Origin: Stromatinia cepivora
Lineage: Eukaryota; Ascomycota; Leotiomycetes; Helotiales; Sclerotiniaceae
NCBI GenBank assembly: GCA_014898415.1
Contig: RCTD01000004.1
Location: 1,177,001-1,241,000, forward strand
Reading direction: 5' to 3'
DNA length: 64,000 nt
Shown here one piece after another: positions 35,103 to 47,423 of this stretch. How positions within the stretch are numbered: position 1 is the first letter of the stretch; each line of letters begins with the position of its first letter. The notes under the pieces were generated by a model, which saw nothing but the letters and a program-made list of their open reading frames with translations, made no database searches and was not told where the DNA came from. A program made the translations under genes and the position numbers.

Positions 35103-35353
35103 CCTCTTTCCCTCTCTTTCCCACTCTTTCCCTCTCTTTCCCTCTCTTTCCCTCTCTTTCCCTCTCTTTCCCTCTCTTTCCCTCTCTTTCCCTCTCTTTC
35201 CCTCTCTTTCCCTCTCTTTCCCTCTCTTTCCCTCTCTTTCCCTCTCTTTCCCTCTCTTTCCCTCTCTTTCCCTCTCTTTCCCTCTCTTTCCCTCTCTTTC
35301 CCTCTCTTTCCCTCTCTTTCCCTCTCTTTCCCTCTCTTTCCCTCTCTTTCCCT
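35103..35353. repeat. Decamer minisatellite, CTCTTTCCCT x about 25
   Basis: About 25 head-to-tail 10-bp units, nearly all identical; one early unit has CA for CT. The plus strand is pure pyrimidine across the array, a mirror-like tract that could form triplex DNA. ATGCATGC runs lie on both sides (about 35053 and 35440). Confidence 0.97.
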
Positions 35354-35387
35354 ATTCGTCGGAAAGCTCTCCGGAAATATAGCGGGC

Positions 35388-35427
35388 GGCTGGGGGCTGG
35401 GGGCCGGGGGGGGGGCGGGGGGGCGTT
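35388..35427 (+). repeat. G-rich tract with G-quadruplex potential
   Basis: At least five runs of four or more G occur within 40 bp, including a G10 and a G7, right after the pyrimidine array. This fits the sequence rule for an intramolecular G-quadruplex. Confidence 0.85.
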
Positions 35428-35878
35428 GTTGTTCAAACATGCATGCATACATAGAATTGAAATTTGATTGTGTGAATGAATGAGTGAATAAATGAATGAA
35501 CACCGGATAGCTTTTTGGCCATTGGGGGTTTGTTTCTCTGTGTTGGTATTTCAGGTATCCCCCCTCTCCTCTCCCACCTCCCACCTCCCCCCGGATGCGA
35601 AGTTGCTACGATAGATACTCTATTGCAAGAATGCTTTATGTGAGGTCAACTTGTATTAAGGTAAAAAGAAAAGAAGAGCTACAACGTGTAATGTAAGGAA
35701 ACTCTTGTGATTGATGGTAACTCCATGTTACAAAGTGTGCTGGTTCCCCTTGCGAATTGTACGCCGTGATGCCATGCTTACGAATCATCATACCCTGTCT
35801 AATACATCCAAACTCCATCCTATATTCGCCAGCCAGTGGAATTAGCTATTAGCAGTGGCTCCATAAAATTACCCAGCA

Positions 35879-37697
35879 TCAATTCAGTTTTCTCTGCGGT
35901 GGTGGAATTAACCTATGATATGTTAGTTTCGCGTTCACGTGCACAGGGTTTGAAAAGGGGTAACATACTTCAGAAGTTCAAATTCATTGTACCTCTTCAA
36001 GTATTTGTTACCACGTCTGTAGGCTTTTAATAGATCACCAGGATGTTTATGGTGAACGGTTCCGCCAACAAATTTGACGACTTTTGATGCATCATGGAAC
36101 ATTGGATCGAAAACGAGAAGATTTTTAGTGCCATCAGTTTGTTTCTCGAATCCAATGATCGTCATCGAGTGGCCTAAAATGTAGCAATTAGATAGGCACG
36201 CAAAAGAGAGAGGTGAGGATCTACCTGGATGTTGAAAGTATATTGGAGGGAGAGAGGTCTCTCGGACTTTAGATTCGAAATCAACACAATTGTCGAGAAA
36301 GTATTCCTCCACTTTTTGATACAAGAGATTGGCCGCTGGAGCTTCTCCTCTGTCCTTTCTAGTTTTCAAGGCCGCAGTATCACATCTGAGAACGCAGTCA
36401 GTCCAATGTAGAAAGTGAGGGGTTGTAGAAAGCATACGGGATCCCTAGAGAGCAAAACATCGCTTGAGCCTATTTATTCATGTTAGTTAATTGGCATTAT
36501 ATCAAAATAATACAACGCAGGAGTAAGGGAGTATCCTCACATCAGGAGTTCCGATATACTTCCTTGTTCCACGAATTCCACCAGTTTCTATTCGACCTTG
36601 AGAATTAATTCCTTGATCCCAAGCGTTCTCGATATAGTCTTGAATATCAAAAATTGTTGGAACACAATCATTGAAGACATTGTGACCAGGGAATTGAGAT
36701 CTAATAATGTATGAAGACATCATTTGAATGTTTCTGTAGCCACAGAAACCCCCTAAAAATCTGGTTAATAGGAGAAATTCGGCAAGAAAAAGAGATTCAT
36801 ACCCTCTCTCAGAAGTTTTGAAACATGGAGAACAGCCGGATCGCACAGGTAAGCATAGCTTACTGAACGATCTTGGTCGAGGAGCTGAGCGAGTACGGGA
36901 ATGATACCCTCTGCTTGATTTGGGCAATATTTGACCCTCCGCAATTGTCCATCTGCATTAATTCTATTGATCGTCTTATACTGGCCATCTGCTTGCAGTA
37001 ATTTCACAAGCCATTGTGGCATTTGCTTCTCATGCGCATGAGGACCAAGCTCTGCTTTCTGTTCATCATTGAGATCAATATCATGTGACATAGAACCTTT
37101 GAGAAAATAAGAACCTACCCCTAACTGTCTTGGGCCCTTGACGGGAGCTTTGGGTTGGGATTTCAGAGAAATATCAGGCATTTTCAAGATATCCTTCCAT
37201 GCCTTTTGCGAGACTTGTGCTGGTGGTGGTTCTCGGATCTCGTAATCATGCCCATCGTCGATATTTCGAAGTGCATGTGAGAGTTTCGTACCAAAACTAG
37301 CATCCTTACCAACACCTCTCTTGGTCCCATTCCTAGAAGATTCTGATGCAGGAGTGTCTAATTCCATATTACCATCCTCTTCTCCATGCATCTCGATATG
37401 ACTTTCAAGCTCATCAAACAATACCATTTCACCACAACCATCAACCGGACAGTCAGCGTAATTAACATCTTCTTGATCAACCATTGCGATAACACTTGCA
37501 CTATCTTTGGCTACAAATGGTGATTCTCCTTCAGTATGCAACGTTTCCATATGTAACTTCGATTTCATCAGCAAATAGTATTTCTATTTCGATGAAATGC
37601 AATATTCGGGAGATAAACAAACCATTATTTGATATTCGCTTTCTGTTTTGTACCCACAAAAGGGACAAGGACAAAGAGTTTCTTGTACCTCCGACAT
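35879..37697 (-). CDS. ZUP1/UFSP-type (C78) cysteine peptidase with zinc fingers
   Basis: Papain-fold peptidase of the C78 group; ZUP1 members cleave K63-linked ubiquitin chains rather than UFM1. Seven exons: 37623-37697, 36803-37556, 36541-36752, 36438-36469, 36225-36385, 35969-36173 and 35879-35912 (490 aa). The N-terminus carries a split C2H2 finger (CPFCGYKTESEYQIM|LHMETLH) and a second finger (CPVDGCGEMVLFDELESHIEMH). The catalytic Cys is in EGGFCGYRNIQMM. HSMTIIGFE supplies the His and LVFDPMFHD the Asp. The last exon has 11 codons and ends PPPQRKLN. It is a family member with all three catalytic residues, so probably active. Confidence 0.92.
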
Positions 37698-38529
37698 TTT
37701 GGCCTGCGCTCATGGGGTTTTTTTATTATTAGAGAAAGAAAGAGTTACAAAGAGTAGTACTATCGTTGTGGCTGAGAACGTCGAAGATGTATATGAACAC
37801 GGGTCGTGCGCAATGAAGAAGTGGAATAAGTGCACAGTAACTTTGATTAATCACGGGAAATATGAAACTGGAAGAATATGAAATGATTGTGAGATAAGTG
37901 AATGAGGGAAAGGAAAGGAAAGGAAGTATTGAAATGATTCGTTATTTTTGCTGACTGTGACTGTGATCACAACGAGGCTGTGAATAATACGAGTGTACAG
38001 CGGTGGAGGGGGATTGACAAGAAAGTCCAGGCTGAGTTGGCATAACATCATAATAACATGCATGGCAGGTGCGAAATGTGATGGTTCCCTCGGTTGAAAT
38101 TAATTTATTAATTTGGGTCTTCATTATGCAAAAATGATCATTGGAGCTGCTTGTTAGCAGCCAGAGTTCAATGTTCCAGATTTTAAATCTCATGATTTAT
38201 CTTTTTACCAGAAACTTTCGAGACGACAACATTCGAATTTTTGATCACATTTCCGAGATCAAATGGAACGAATATAGAAGACGGAACGATACTTCAGTCA
38301 AATATCAAAGTCAAAATTCGAAGCTACACAATGCAAACCGAAGTAGCGGGACATCATCGGGTCACCGGCCGGTAACTTATCGGGCATGAGATACTGCAAG
38401 GCTGACCAATTGAATAAATTCCTCTTGTAACCAAAATATTTTTCTGTTATCTCTGATATCACAGCCTTCACTCGATTTTCTCACTTCACTTCACATATTG
38501 CGGTATCCTTTTTTTTCTTAAGTTTCAGT
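37698..38529. promoter_or_regulatory. Divergent promoter region ZUP1/IMO32
   Basis: 832 bp between divergent starts. AT-rich; short open frames have no recognisable features. Confidence 0.45.
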
Positions 38530-39580
38530 ATGCCTTCTCGATTGCTATCACCTACCATCCTTCGAACATGTCGGAGGAACTATTCTACATCTAGCACCGT
38601 CCCTCTGGCATTTGATTTGCACGAACCGGCCAACCCTTCTTCCAATGCTCCGCGAGCCATCATCTTCATGCATGGTTTATTCGGATCCAAGAAGAATAAC
38701 AGGAGCATTAGTAAGTGAGCTTTCCTTGAGCATCCATTTTATCGCCTCTCCGGTTTACTGATTGTCGATTTCAGGGTTCTCGCAAGAGATCTAGGGAGAC
38801 CTGTCTATGCTGTTGTGAGTCACATCACTCGAGGAGCTTCGAGGGTTATATATTGAGGATAGATAGGATCTGCGAAATCATGGCGACTCACCGCATAACC
38901 CCAAGCACGATTATACGGCTATGGCAGCCGACGTAGCTGAATTTATAAATGAGCATAAGCTTACTGGGCCAACACTGATAGGTCACTCAATGGGCGCCAA
39001 AACTGCAATGGCTCTGGCGCTCGGGTCCCCAGGAGTGGTCGAGGATATAGTATCCGTGGATAATGCACCCATTGATGCGGCACTCCTCAGTAACTTTGGA
39101 AAATACATCCAAGGAATGAAGAGAATCGAAAAGGCAGGAGTCTCCAAACAAACTGAAGCGGATAACATCTTGAAGGACTATGAAGAAGAGCTCCGTATCC
39201 GCCAATTCCTCCTAGGAAACCTCGTGCGCGCTGAAGACAAGACGCAGAAGTTTAAGGTCCCTCTTAAGATCCTCGGTGCTGCATTGGATAACCTTGGTGA
39301 TTTCCCGTTTAAGGATCCAGATTCGATACGCTTCAATAAACCTACATTATTTGTTCGAGGAACGCAAAGCCATTATGTGCCAGACGAAGCACTTCCTATA
39401 ATAGGGAGATTCTTCCCTCGATTTGAACTTGCCGATATAGATGCTGGACATTGGCTAATTTCTGAGAAACCGGAGGAATTTAGACAAGGTTTGTCTTTCT
39501 ATTCTTGGGCACTAATGTGAGGACCTTCGCTAACTGACGTGAAAACAGCCGTTGTGGAATTCTTGAAACCAAAGGAATAG
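38530..39580 (+). CDS. IMO32: Mitochondrial alpha/beta hydrolase, Imo32/ABHD11 family
   Basis: Esterase-like hydrolase of the mitochondrial matrix; the animal homologue protects the lipoylated oxoglutarate dehydrogenase. Exons: 38530-38714, 38775-38814, 38867-39488 and 39549-39580 (292 aa). MPSRLLSPTILRTCRRN is an Arg-rich presequence. IIFMHGLFGSKKNN forms the oxyanion region, VLARDLGRPVYAVDLRNHGDS the next strand, and GHSMGAKTAM holds the nucleophile Ser. The acid is in the D-N region after the nucleophile or later; DAGHWL supplies the His. The donor after KNNRSIS was chosen at GTGAGC because only it keeps the VLARDL frame. Confidence 0.93.
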
Positions 39581-39759
39581 AAGTATAGAAATGTACAGTC
39601 TATTCTGTATTTGTAAAAGGGTATCTGTTATAATCCCATGCCATCCAAAAGAATAATACCCACGTAACGCCTCCGTATACATATGCTTCGTACCCACGTA
39701 ACCAATATCACATAATGTGTGCCAGTATCCCTTTCTCAACTTACTGCAAGACTATGAGT

Positions 39760-40657
39760 CTAGCAAGCGCATCCCGATGTATAGCTATCATTAGCTGCTC
39801 CGATCGTGACCTGTCAAACAACCCGTTAGTATTCTTTCCCCTCAATAACCCAAAGAACCCAAAAAACTTACCCCTCCCGGCTTCCTCTGCCCCCCTTTCA
39901 ATAACTCAGGCCTCTTAACAACCTCCCTCACCACCCCCTCGAAAACCGCCTTCACCCCCTCCCTAGTCTTACTACTACACTCCCCCCACCCACAAATATT
40001 AACACCCCTCTCCCTCCAACCATCCGCCAACGCCTTCCCCTCCTCCTCACTAACCATCCTCTTCCCCTTCTTCCCCAAATCACACTTCGTCCCCACAACC
40101 CAAAGCACACACCCATCGACCGCATTATTCTCCGCCTCCTCAACCCATCTCCCCATACTATTAAAACTTTCTCGATTCGTCACATCGTAGACTAATAGCA
40201 CCGCGTGCGCACCGCGATAGTAGGAATTCGAGAGTGTGCGGAAACGTTCTTGGCCTGCTGTGTCGAGGAGATTGAGACGGTAGGGTTTTCCGTGTATGGA
40301 GAGGGTTTTTAGCTGGAGATAAATTGTTGGCATTAGCATACATCCTAGCTTAACCTTACTCTATCTATATTTTATATCATGCGTCCATCCATCCATCCAT
40401 CATTTCAAAGAAGGGAGGAAAAAGCCAAAATAATCCAGAAACAAAGCCAACACACCTTAAAATCAACCCCGATAGTAGCAGTACTACTCTCCGAATCAAA
40501 CTGGTCGTCGCAATATCGTATGAGTACTAAACATAACACCAACGCCCGTTAGCACAAGCTCTCACAACGCGGAATCGGTCGTACAGGCGGATTTTCCCGC
40601 TCCCGACGGGCCTATCAAAAGTATTTTGAGAGTTGGGATGGAATCGTCGGATGCCAT
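39760..40657 (-). CDS. Rab GTPase, Rab18-like
   Basis: Small GTPase of membrane or lipid-droplet traffic. Exons: 40585-40657, 40456-40526, 39872-40312 and 39760-39810 (211 aa). G1 is GPSGAGKSALL, the effector region STATIGVDFK, G3 LLDTAGQERFRTL, G4 GTKCDLGKKG (the T-K-C-D form typical of Rab18) and G5 ECSSKTREGV. The last intron removes a false end and yields a C-terminal S-G-C-A-C, a C-x-C double-geranylgeranylation motif. That fit is a strong check on the model. The Rab18 name rests on overall similarity seen by eye. Confidence 0.9.
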
Positions 40658-41017
40658 CGTGAAGATTTTGAGAAGTGGTTAAAGAATGAACAAAACTTCG
40701 GTGGGTGGAGTTGAGGTTAAAAGGTCTAGAAGTAGGTTATGAAGTTTGGTATGAGGGAAAGGAAAGAGGTTTTTGGCATCTTAATCACAACGTCACTCGC
40801 TAAAAGCAAGGCTGATGCAAGATCAACAACGCCACCAGGAACTTCACGTGGATCATCCTCATAGGCACTGTGTTTATGCAATTTTTTTGACATTTTTGGA
40901 ATTGAATGATAGCCCTGTGCTATATGTGATGCAAAGTCACGCCTATATTGCCCAAAGCCCAGACTTGACTACATATCATGCACCATCAAACCCAAACCAC
41001 ATAACATCATCCCTTAT
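40658..41017. other. Intergenic, Rab promoter and eS1 3' end
   Basis: 360 bp carrying the Rab promoter (both flanking genes are on the minus strand) and the eS1 3' UTR. Nothing else was recognised. Confidence 0.45.
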
Positions 41018-42100
41018 TTAAACTTGCTCCAACACCTTCTCCTTGAATTCCCTCTCAACCTTTTGCCCTTGCTCATCTGTGTTTGACTCGCCGTGGAGGT
41101 TGAGGAGAGCACCAAGGTCGAACTTAGGTGCCTTCAAAAGCTTGACTTTTCTAATGTGAACCTAATGAAAAATCAGTACATGAATTGCACCTTCTGTAAA
41201 TAATCCAACATACGTTTTGTAATGGGTAGATGCCTTGGGTAGCCTTCTCAATCTCACGACCGATAACCTCTGGGATGAGCTTGGCGGTGAGTTGAGTGAG
41301 AGTGCAGGTGCTGGCCTCACGTTGGATAATCTCGGTCATCTTCTTGCGGATCGCCCTGATTTGAGAAGAAGCAGCGTATGTGGTCTTCTTGATCTGGTTA
41401 GGTCTGCGCTTAGTGAAAGCGATAGCGAAGAGGCGGAGGAGGTAGTCGTCGGTGGTCTTGACCGTGATGTTAGCCTCGATCAAGGATTGCCACTTTCGGA
41501 CAAGAGATCTAAGCTTGTCTGATGTGAAGTCGAGACCGTGGAAGTTGGTCAAGCAGTTCTTTCCTTGAACCTCATCGACACGGAGCTTAACCTTGCGGAA
41601 AGCGTGGTCCTCATCCTTTTGCAAATCGGCCAAAGAAACCTCGATAATTCTTCCCTTCAATGAGTCGTTGGCGTTCTTGAGACCGGTGGTTCTGTTGACG
41701 AGGGTCTTTCCGACACTGTATAAATTATTAGATATAGTTCGAAAAATAGGTAGTGGGATTTGTCGTACTCTCTGATTTGGAATGAAGATGGTGCCTATAA
41801 TAAATATTGTCAGAATCTGCGAATAAATCTTAGTTGAAGAATTTCACAAACCTTGATCTGGTACCAATCTTTACGGGTGAAGGGATCCAAGGTCTTCTTC
41901 TTCAAACCCTTCTTGCCCTTAGAGAGACGCTTATTCCTGTCGTGCTGTCAGATCCATATTCTCGATAGCTTTGCCCCTCTCGTCCTCGTCCTGGTTCAAT
42001 TGTCGCGAATCCGCTTTATTGCGATTTATCGATTCCAGCATTACAAAATCGGGAGAAAAGGATATAATAGCGAGGAGTTTACTCACTTTCCGACAGCCAT
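41018..42100 (-). CDS. RPS1: 40S ribosomal protein eS1 (S3Ae/Rps1)
   Basis: Structural protein of the small ribosomal subunit platform. Exons: 42087-42100, 41852-41936, 41769-41794, 41214-41715 and 41018-41161 (256 aa). [20 protein letters not shown] is the conserved basic start; exon 1 is only 14 nt, typical of fungal ribosomal protein genes. [40 protein letters not shown] and [20 protein letters not shown] are family hallmarks. The C-terminus is [13 protein letters not shown]. Exon 3 is 26 nt. The protein length is normal. Confidence 0.97.
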
Positions 42101-42564
42101 GATTGCGATAAGTTACCTATTCGCCGACTGAGATTGAATTGATGATGGGCGTTGGTGGTCTGGTGTAAAATCAAGAAGAGGTCAATCAAACTTTTGATTT
42201 CTGTGCGTAAATGAAAATTAAGCGAGTTATTTTTGATGAGTGTAGATGGTCCAAGCGCCAAGAAAGTTACTTTGTGAAAATAATGAAAATTCTCAAACCC
42301 CGTAGTTTTTTCATTGCTTCGGAGCCTTGCCGAGCCTTGCCCGATGACGCGATAATTCTTCCACAGCAATAGTTTGCGAGTTTGCTTGTAAGTTGTCATG
42401 CCCATGCCCAATGCCCCTATGACTTATTAGATATTGACTCATCCATACAAAAACATAAATTGTTTCATTGTCCCCTTCAGAATTTTGGAAACTCTCCGTT
42501 TTCACATTCATCTTCATATTCATATTCGTATTTATATTCATCTCTTTCAATCAATTACAACGGA
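42101..42564. promoter_or_regulatory. Divergent promoter region eS1/SER3
   Basis: 464 bp between divergent starts. A CATTCATCTTCATATTC-type pyrimidine-rich leader precedes SER3. No other gene. Confidence 0.5.
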
Positions 42565-44287
42565 ATGGCAGCACCACAGGATATCGCTGGGGCCAGCGGT
42601 CTTTCAAGAATGGTCTCTAATAGTCTGAGCCTTTCCCCTACAGCAACCTTCCATTCTCCTCCATCAAGCTTTGGGCCCGGCTCGGTGTCGAGAGCGACCA
42701 CAAAAACCAAAGCAAAGCAATTGAAGCCATTTGATACCCAAGATATCAAGATTTTACTCTTGGAAAATGTCAATCAAAGTGGGAAAGATATCCTTTCTGA
42801 ACAAGGATATCAAGTGGAAACCTTGAAGACTTCTTTACCAGAGGCCGAATTGATTGAAAAGATTCGGTAAGATGAATAAAGCAAGACAAAAGCATATCTT
42901 GCTAATGACGACTATGTAGAGATGTCCATGTCATTGGAATTAGATCAAAAACTAAGCTCAGCGAGAAAGTCCTTCGTGAAGCCAAGAACTTGATTGTGGT
43001 GGGATGTTTCTGTATTGGCACAAATCAGGTCGACCTCGAATATGCTGCTGCGCATGGTATTGCAGTATTCAACTCCCCTTTTGCCAACTCTCGAAGTGTA
43101 GCAGAATTAGTCATTGCGGAGATCATAGTTCTTGCCCGCCAACTCGGTGACAGATCGAATGAATTACACAATGGAACCTGGAATAAAGTTAGCAACAAAT
43201 GCTGGGAAATTCGTGGGAAAACTCTCGGTTTGTGACCTTACGCATGTCTTTCTTTGACTTTGGCCTAATTCTCAAAATTTTAGGTATAATTGGTTACGGT
43301 CACATTGGTTCACAACTATCTGTTCTTGCCGAAGCCATGGGCATGTCGGTAATCTACTACGATGTCGTCAATCTCATGGCATTGGGTACTGCCAAACAGG
43401 TTCCTACTCTGAACGAATTACTCAATACCGCGGACTTTATTACCTGCCATGTTCCAGAACTTCCAGAAACTAAGAATCTTATTGGCAAAGCACAATTCGA
43501 TCAAATGAAGGATGGCAGCTATCTCGTCAACGCATCCCGCGGTAGCGTGATTGATATTCCAGCTCTTATTGAAGCCTCAAGGAGTGGAAAGATCGCCGGT
43601 GCAGCTTTGGATGTATATCCAAGTGAACCAGGCGGAAATGGTCCTTACTTCACAAATAGCTTAAATTCTTGGGCGGAAGATCTTCGTGGTCTCAACAACA
43701 TCATTCTCAGCCCCCATATTGGTGGCAGTACCGAGGAAGCTCAACGTGCTATTGGTGTTGAAGGTATGTGCTTTCTCAGTAAGCGAAGTTTTCTTGACTA
43801 ACATGGTCTCTCAGTTGGTGAGGCTCTTGTCAGATACGTAAACTCTGGTGTCACTCTTGGAGCTGTGAACTTACCAGAGGTCAATCTTCGTTCTCTTACA
43901 TTGGACGAGTCCAACCATGCAAGAGTAAGTTCATTATCAAGAGTTCTACAATAATCTTACTGATTTTTAGGTCATCTACATCCATCACAACATTCCAGGT
44001 GTTTTGAGAAAGGTTAACGAAATTCTCGGCGACTACAATGTAGACAAACAAATCACTGATAACAAAGGCGATGTATGAAAATTGGTACTTTCCTACTGTT
44101 CTCAACAATTTGCTAATTGTATTTAGGTTGCATACCTCATGGCTGATGTTAGCAATGTACAAACTAGCGATCTGAAGGAGATTGCTGACAGCTTAGAAGC
44201 TTTGAGCTGTAAGTCCTCTTGTGCACTTGACTCAATCATACAATACTAACATATGTAGCACGTATCCTCACCCGTATACTTTATTAA
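42565..44287 (+). CDS. SER3: D-3-phosphoglycerate dehydrogenase
   Basis: First step of serine synthesis: 3-phosphoglycerate to 3-phosphohydroxypyruvate with NAD+. Seven exons: 42565-42866, 42920-43227, 43284-43763, 43815-43924, 43971-44072, 44127-44208 and 44259-44287 (470 aa). The Rossmann motif is GIIGYGHIGSQLS. Substrate and catalytic segments include IGIRSKTKLSE, NSPFANSRSVAELV, NASRGSVIDI and the SPHIGGSTEEAQ histidine. The C-terminal ACT domain (IYIHHNIPGVLRKVNEIL) indicates serine feedback control, as in yeast Ser3/Ser33. The end SRILTRILY comes from a 9-codon last exon. Confidence 0.96.
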
Positions 44288-45933
44288 ATAATGAAAAAAT
44301 AGATTTGGATGTAAAATTTTTGCATTGGGAGTTTCGAATTAAAAGGGCAGCATTCAACAGGAGTGATGGCGCTTGGCTTGGGGTTGCATCTAGACAATCC
44401 CTTCAACAAAGGCAGGGCAGGAGTTGACGAACAAAAGTGTACCTTAAAAAATTAGAAAAATAGAGTAGGAAAGCTTTGCACTTTAGGGATAGGATACAAT
44501 CCAATACATTTGTCTTTTGGAAAATAAAGGTTTGCTAGTGTGTAGACGTTGAGCTACACAAATCCAGACCCAACTGAAAGACACGCTACCCCCTTCAATA
44601 TATTGAAGACATAATTGGATCAACTGAAAGTTTTCAAAAGAAAAGAAAAATAGTAACAACTTGCAGCATGAATGATTATAAAATTACGAAGTTTTAGTCA
44701 TTTACAGTCATTGGCAAATGGCACTTATCCGAATACCATCAAGATACCATTCGCACTTGATTGTCCAGAGAGGATAGCCACAGAAATAATTCAACAAAGG
44801 TAAACACACCCTACCTGGGCAGCTGAGTCCCAATTAAAGTTTCAAATCAACCACATACTTCTTCTGAATCAATCGAGAAATACATCCGCAGCGTTATACC
44901 GGACCCGGTACTTGTTACTCGAGTAGGATAAATATAGTTCATTGATTTAGCACTGGACATCTGCAGCTGCAGCTGCGGTTATTGATGGAATGGAATGGGA
45001 AATACGGAATGGTAAATACTAGGTAGGTAGGTGTGGAAATATGTAAAACTATGTTAGAGAAGAGATAATATAGAAGGAGCTTGTTTTTCTGTATAGGTAC
45101 AGTTGTAGGTATAGATATATCAGATGATTATCGTTGTATATATTGTTCCTTTTCTAAGTATGTCACCGAGCAGTGGTACAGTGTAGTTTGATTAGATACT
45201 TGAATATATCTACTCGTAGTCTCATGCAAGAATCCTTATTCTTAGGTAGGTACAAGATCCAAACCCATCTAGTCAATCATCCAGATCATCAAGATCACCT
45301 AAACAATCAGATTGTTTTTCTCCCTAATGCAAATTCAACTCGACTGTATATAATAACTCACGGAGAACAAACAGAATGCACATACAGTCCAAAAACTACA
45401 CGCACAATATAATATTCAAAATGCCTTTTTAATTAATGCCTAAAAACTACCTACGTAAAAGGGGGTATAATAAGGAAAGCCATAAATACAGCCAACCAAG
45501 TACACCAGACATGAACCCATATATACTAAACACTCCCACGATAAATAAATAACCATCAATGCCCAAATTCCAAATTCCATGCCATTCGGTCAGTCAGTCA
45601 GTATTCAGCAAGCAAGCCGACCAACGCGTCCAAAGTCCAGAAAAGAAGACCAGTCCGAGATCCACTGAGAAAGATCATCGGTCGGTCCTCCGAACCCTTA
45701 ATTATCCTCTAGAATTACCGCCAGTGCCATTGCCAGTGCTCCAGACCCTGGAACACTTATCCGTCCGTCCGTCCGTTCCGTTCCGTTGTTATGTAAGGTA
45801 TCATGAAATATCCAAATGTTGAAATCCCTGTCCCAAGAACCAGCCCAGAACCCAATTACTTATGATGATGAATGATGATGTCTCGTCCCTTTATATACTA
45901 TTTTTTCATCCCCTACCCGCCGATTCCATATCC
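44288..45933. other. Convergent intergenic region, 1.6 kb
   Basis: No supportable gene. It has several AT-rich stretches, an ACTAGGTAGGTAGGTG motif at 45018, CAGTCAGTCAGT near 45590 and a (CCGT)n-like run near 45763-45786. The open frames are short and lack family features. Confidence 0.45.
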
Positions 45934-46424
45934 TCACGACACGCTCTTCCGTTCCATCCTCTCGGTCGGCTCTTGGTACCCTTGAAAATCTTCAAAGTTG
46001 GGAAAACTAAAGTACCCCGCTGCTATCAACGTAATCAGCGTCTGCCTCACATCCCGTCTTCAGACAAACCTAAGAGTATAGAAATGGAATGGAACACGGG
46101 GTACTAACACTGATACTGCTGCATATTTTTCAACTCATCCTTACAGCTTCTGGCCAACCCACTCTCCGGACTCCTCGGACTTCGGTTTCCCGGGGTCGAG
46201 TACGCACTATTTGTACTTCTCGGACTTCCATGATCCTGCTGGGCCGAATAGCTAGCCACGCGAGTAAGGATCGAAGCTGCTTTCGACGAGGATTGAAGAT
46301 TGGCGAGATCTTTGCGAGATGCGTTGCCCGTGACTAATGAAGGTGCTGTGGCATGTGCTCTCATAAGTTTGGGTCGTGAAGATACTTTGGGTGACGATCC
46401 TCGTGATTGAGTTTTGGATGACAT
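45934..46424 (-). CDS. Small serine-rich protein of unknown function, 121 aa
   Basis: Two exons, 46145-46424 and 45934-46019, join T|CG across a 125-bp GTAAGG...CAG intron. Exon 1 encodes MSSKTQSRGSSPK and a Ser/Pro/Ala-rich disordered stretch with SPRS repeats. Exon 2 gives GYFSFPNFEDFQGYQEP and ends RMERKSVS. The aromatic/acidic FPNFEDFQGY segment looks like a short conserved motif, and the phase match supports splicing. Without splicing the frame ends at 46104 with an unconvincing tail. I do not recognise the family; the acceptor choice is the weak point. Confidence 0.55.
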
Positions 46425-47423
46425 GGTGAATTCTATAGAATAAAGAGACAATTGGTTCGTATCGTATGATATACCGTAAGGCAAATGGTCGACCAGTTAT
46501 ATAACTTTCGTTTCTCCACTTGGGGTCAGGCAGTGATAATCCGGAGTGGGCCGATGGATGAGATTGGTTGAAATTGATGAACGATTTGAAGCTTTTGATG
46601 ATATTTATTCTTCGTAAAGAATTGATCAAGAGTAGATTAATCTGGGGAAAGGTTTTCTAGAAAAGAGAAAGAGGAGTAAAGAAAGTTTGGAGATACACTT
46701 ATATTAAATAACACGCAGAAAAGCATGGCAGGCCTGTTAAGCAAGTAGGTAAACAAGTCAAGCCGGTTTAAGACATCCTTACCAGAAAGCCGATAAATAA
46801 GAAAAAGGTCGTTCTAGCCACATGTTAGACTGTGAGAGAATTACCGCATTTATTTTGTCCACGCCAACATTAATGATGTGGTGGGTTGTTAATGGTTATG
46901 GTGTTGTACACATGCATCAAACGTGCATAGAAAAAGGTGGGCAAGCTTACCATGACCCCTCACTCGGGCCCGCCTTTAACTGGTTGACCCCCAATAAATG
47001 CCTGGGTACGATTGATTGAAACTGTACGATAATGTTGGCGCTTCCCACCAAATCCCAAAAATCTTGGAAGTTGGGAAAATTGTTTATGTTGGGTGTGTTT
47101 GACTGCATACAATACTTGTGAAGCCACTTATTGTACCTAGTTTCCCGTACTTAGAATACGGTTATGTCGTATGTCGTATATGTTTTGTCAAACAAGTCAC
47201 CATGCTCAACCGAGATCTGACAAGACATAACACCGGTAAGAAAAAATCGTGTTCTACATGCTAGACTACGTTTGGTATGTTAGGCACTCATGCTGCATGC
47301 AGGTACATTGTGCAGCCCGCCCGAGTCATGAAATGTTTCTCTCCGCGCGTGATCAATGATCAATACTGCATTTTGAGTCAGTTTCATAAAGTTTCGTTAC
47401 TGCAAATTTTCATAAAGGGGTAC
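46425..47423. other. Intergenic region between the serine-rich gene and URC1
   Basis: 999 bp holding the serine-rich gene promoter and the URC1 3' flank. No gene was seen. Confidence 0.45.

Larger units (their letters stand above)
34371..35878. other. Convergent intergenic region with minisatellite
   Basis: 1.5 kb between the 3' ends of BUR1 and ZUP1. It contains the decamer array and G-tract listed separately. The 109-residue frame at 34483 opens at a non-ATG codon and looks like BUR1 3' UTR. Long Lys/Arg/Glu frames over the array are repeat artefacts. Confidence 0.5.

Noticed and set aside
34988..35584. Long Lys/Arg/Glu-rich and Ser/Leu/Phe-rich open frames
   Set aside because: They are translations of the 10-bp minisatellite, open in several frames on both strands because the unit lacks stops.
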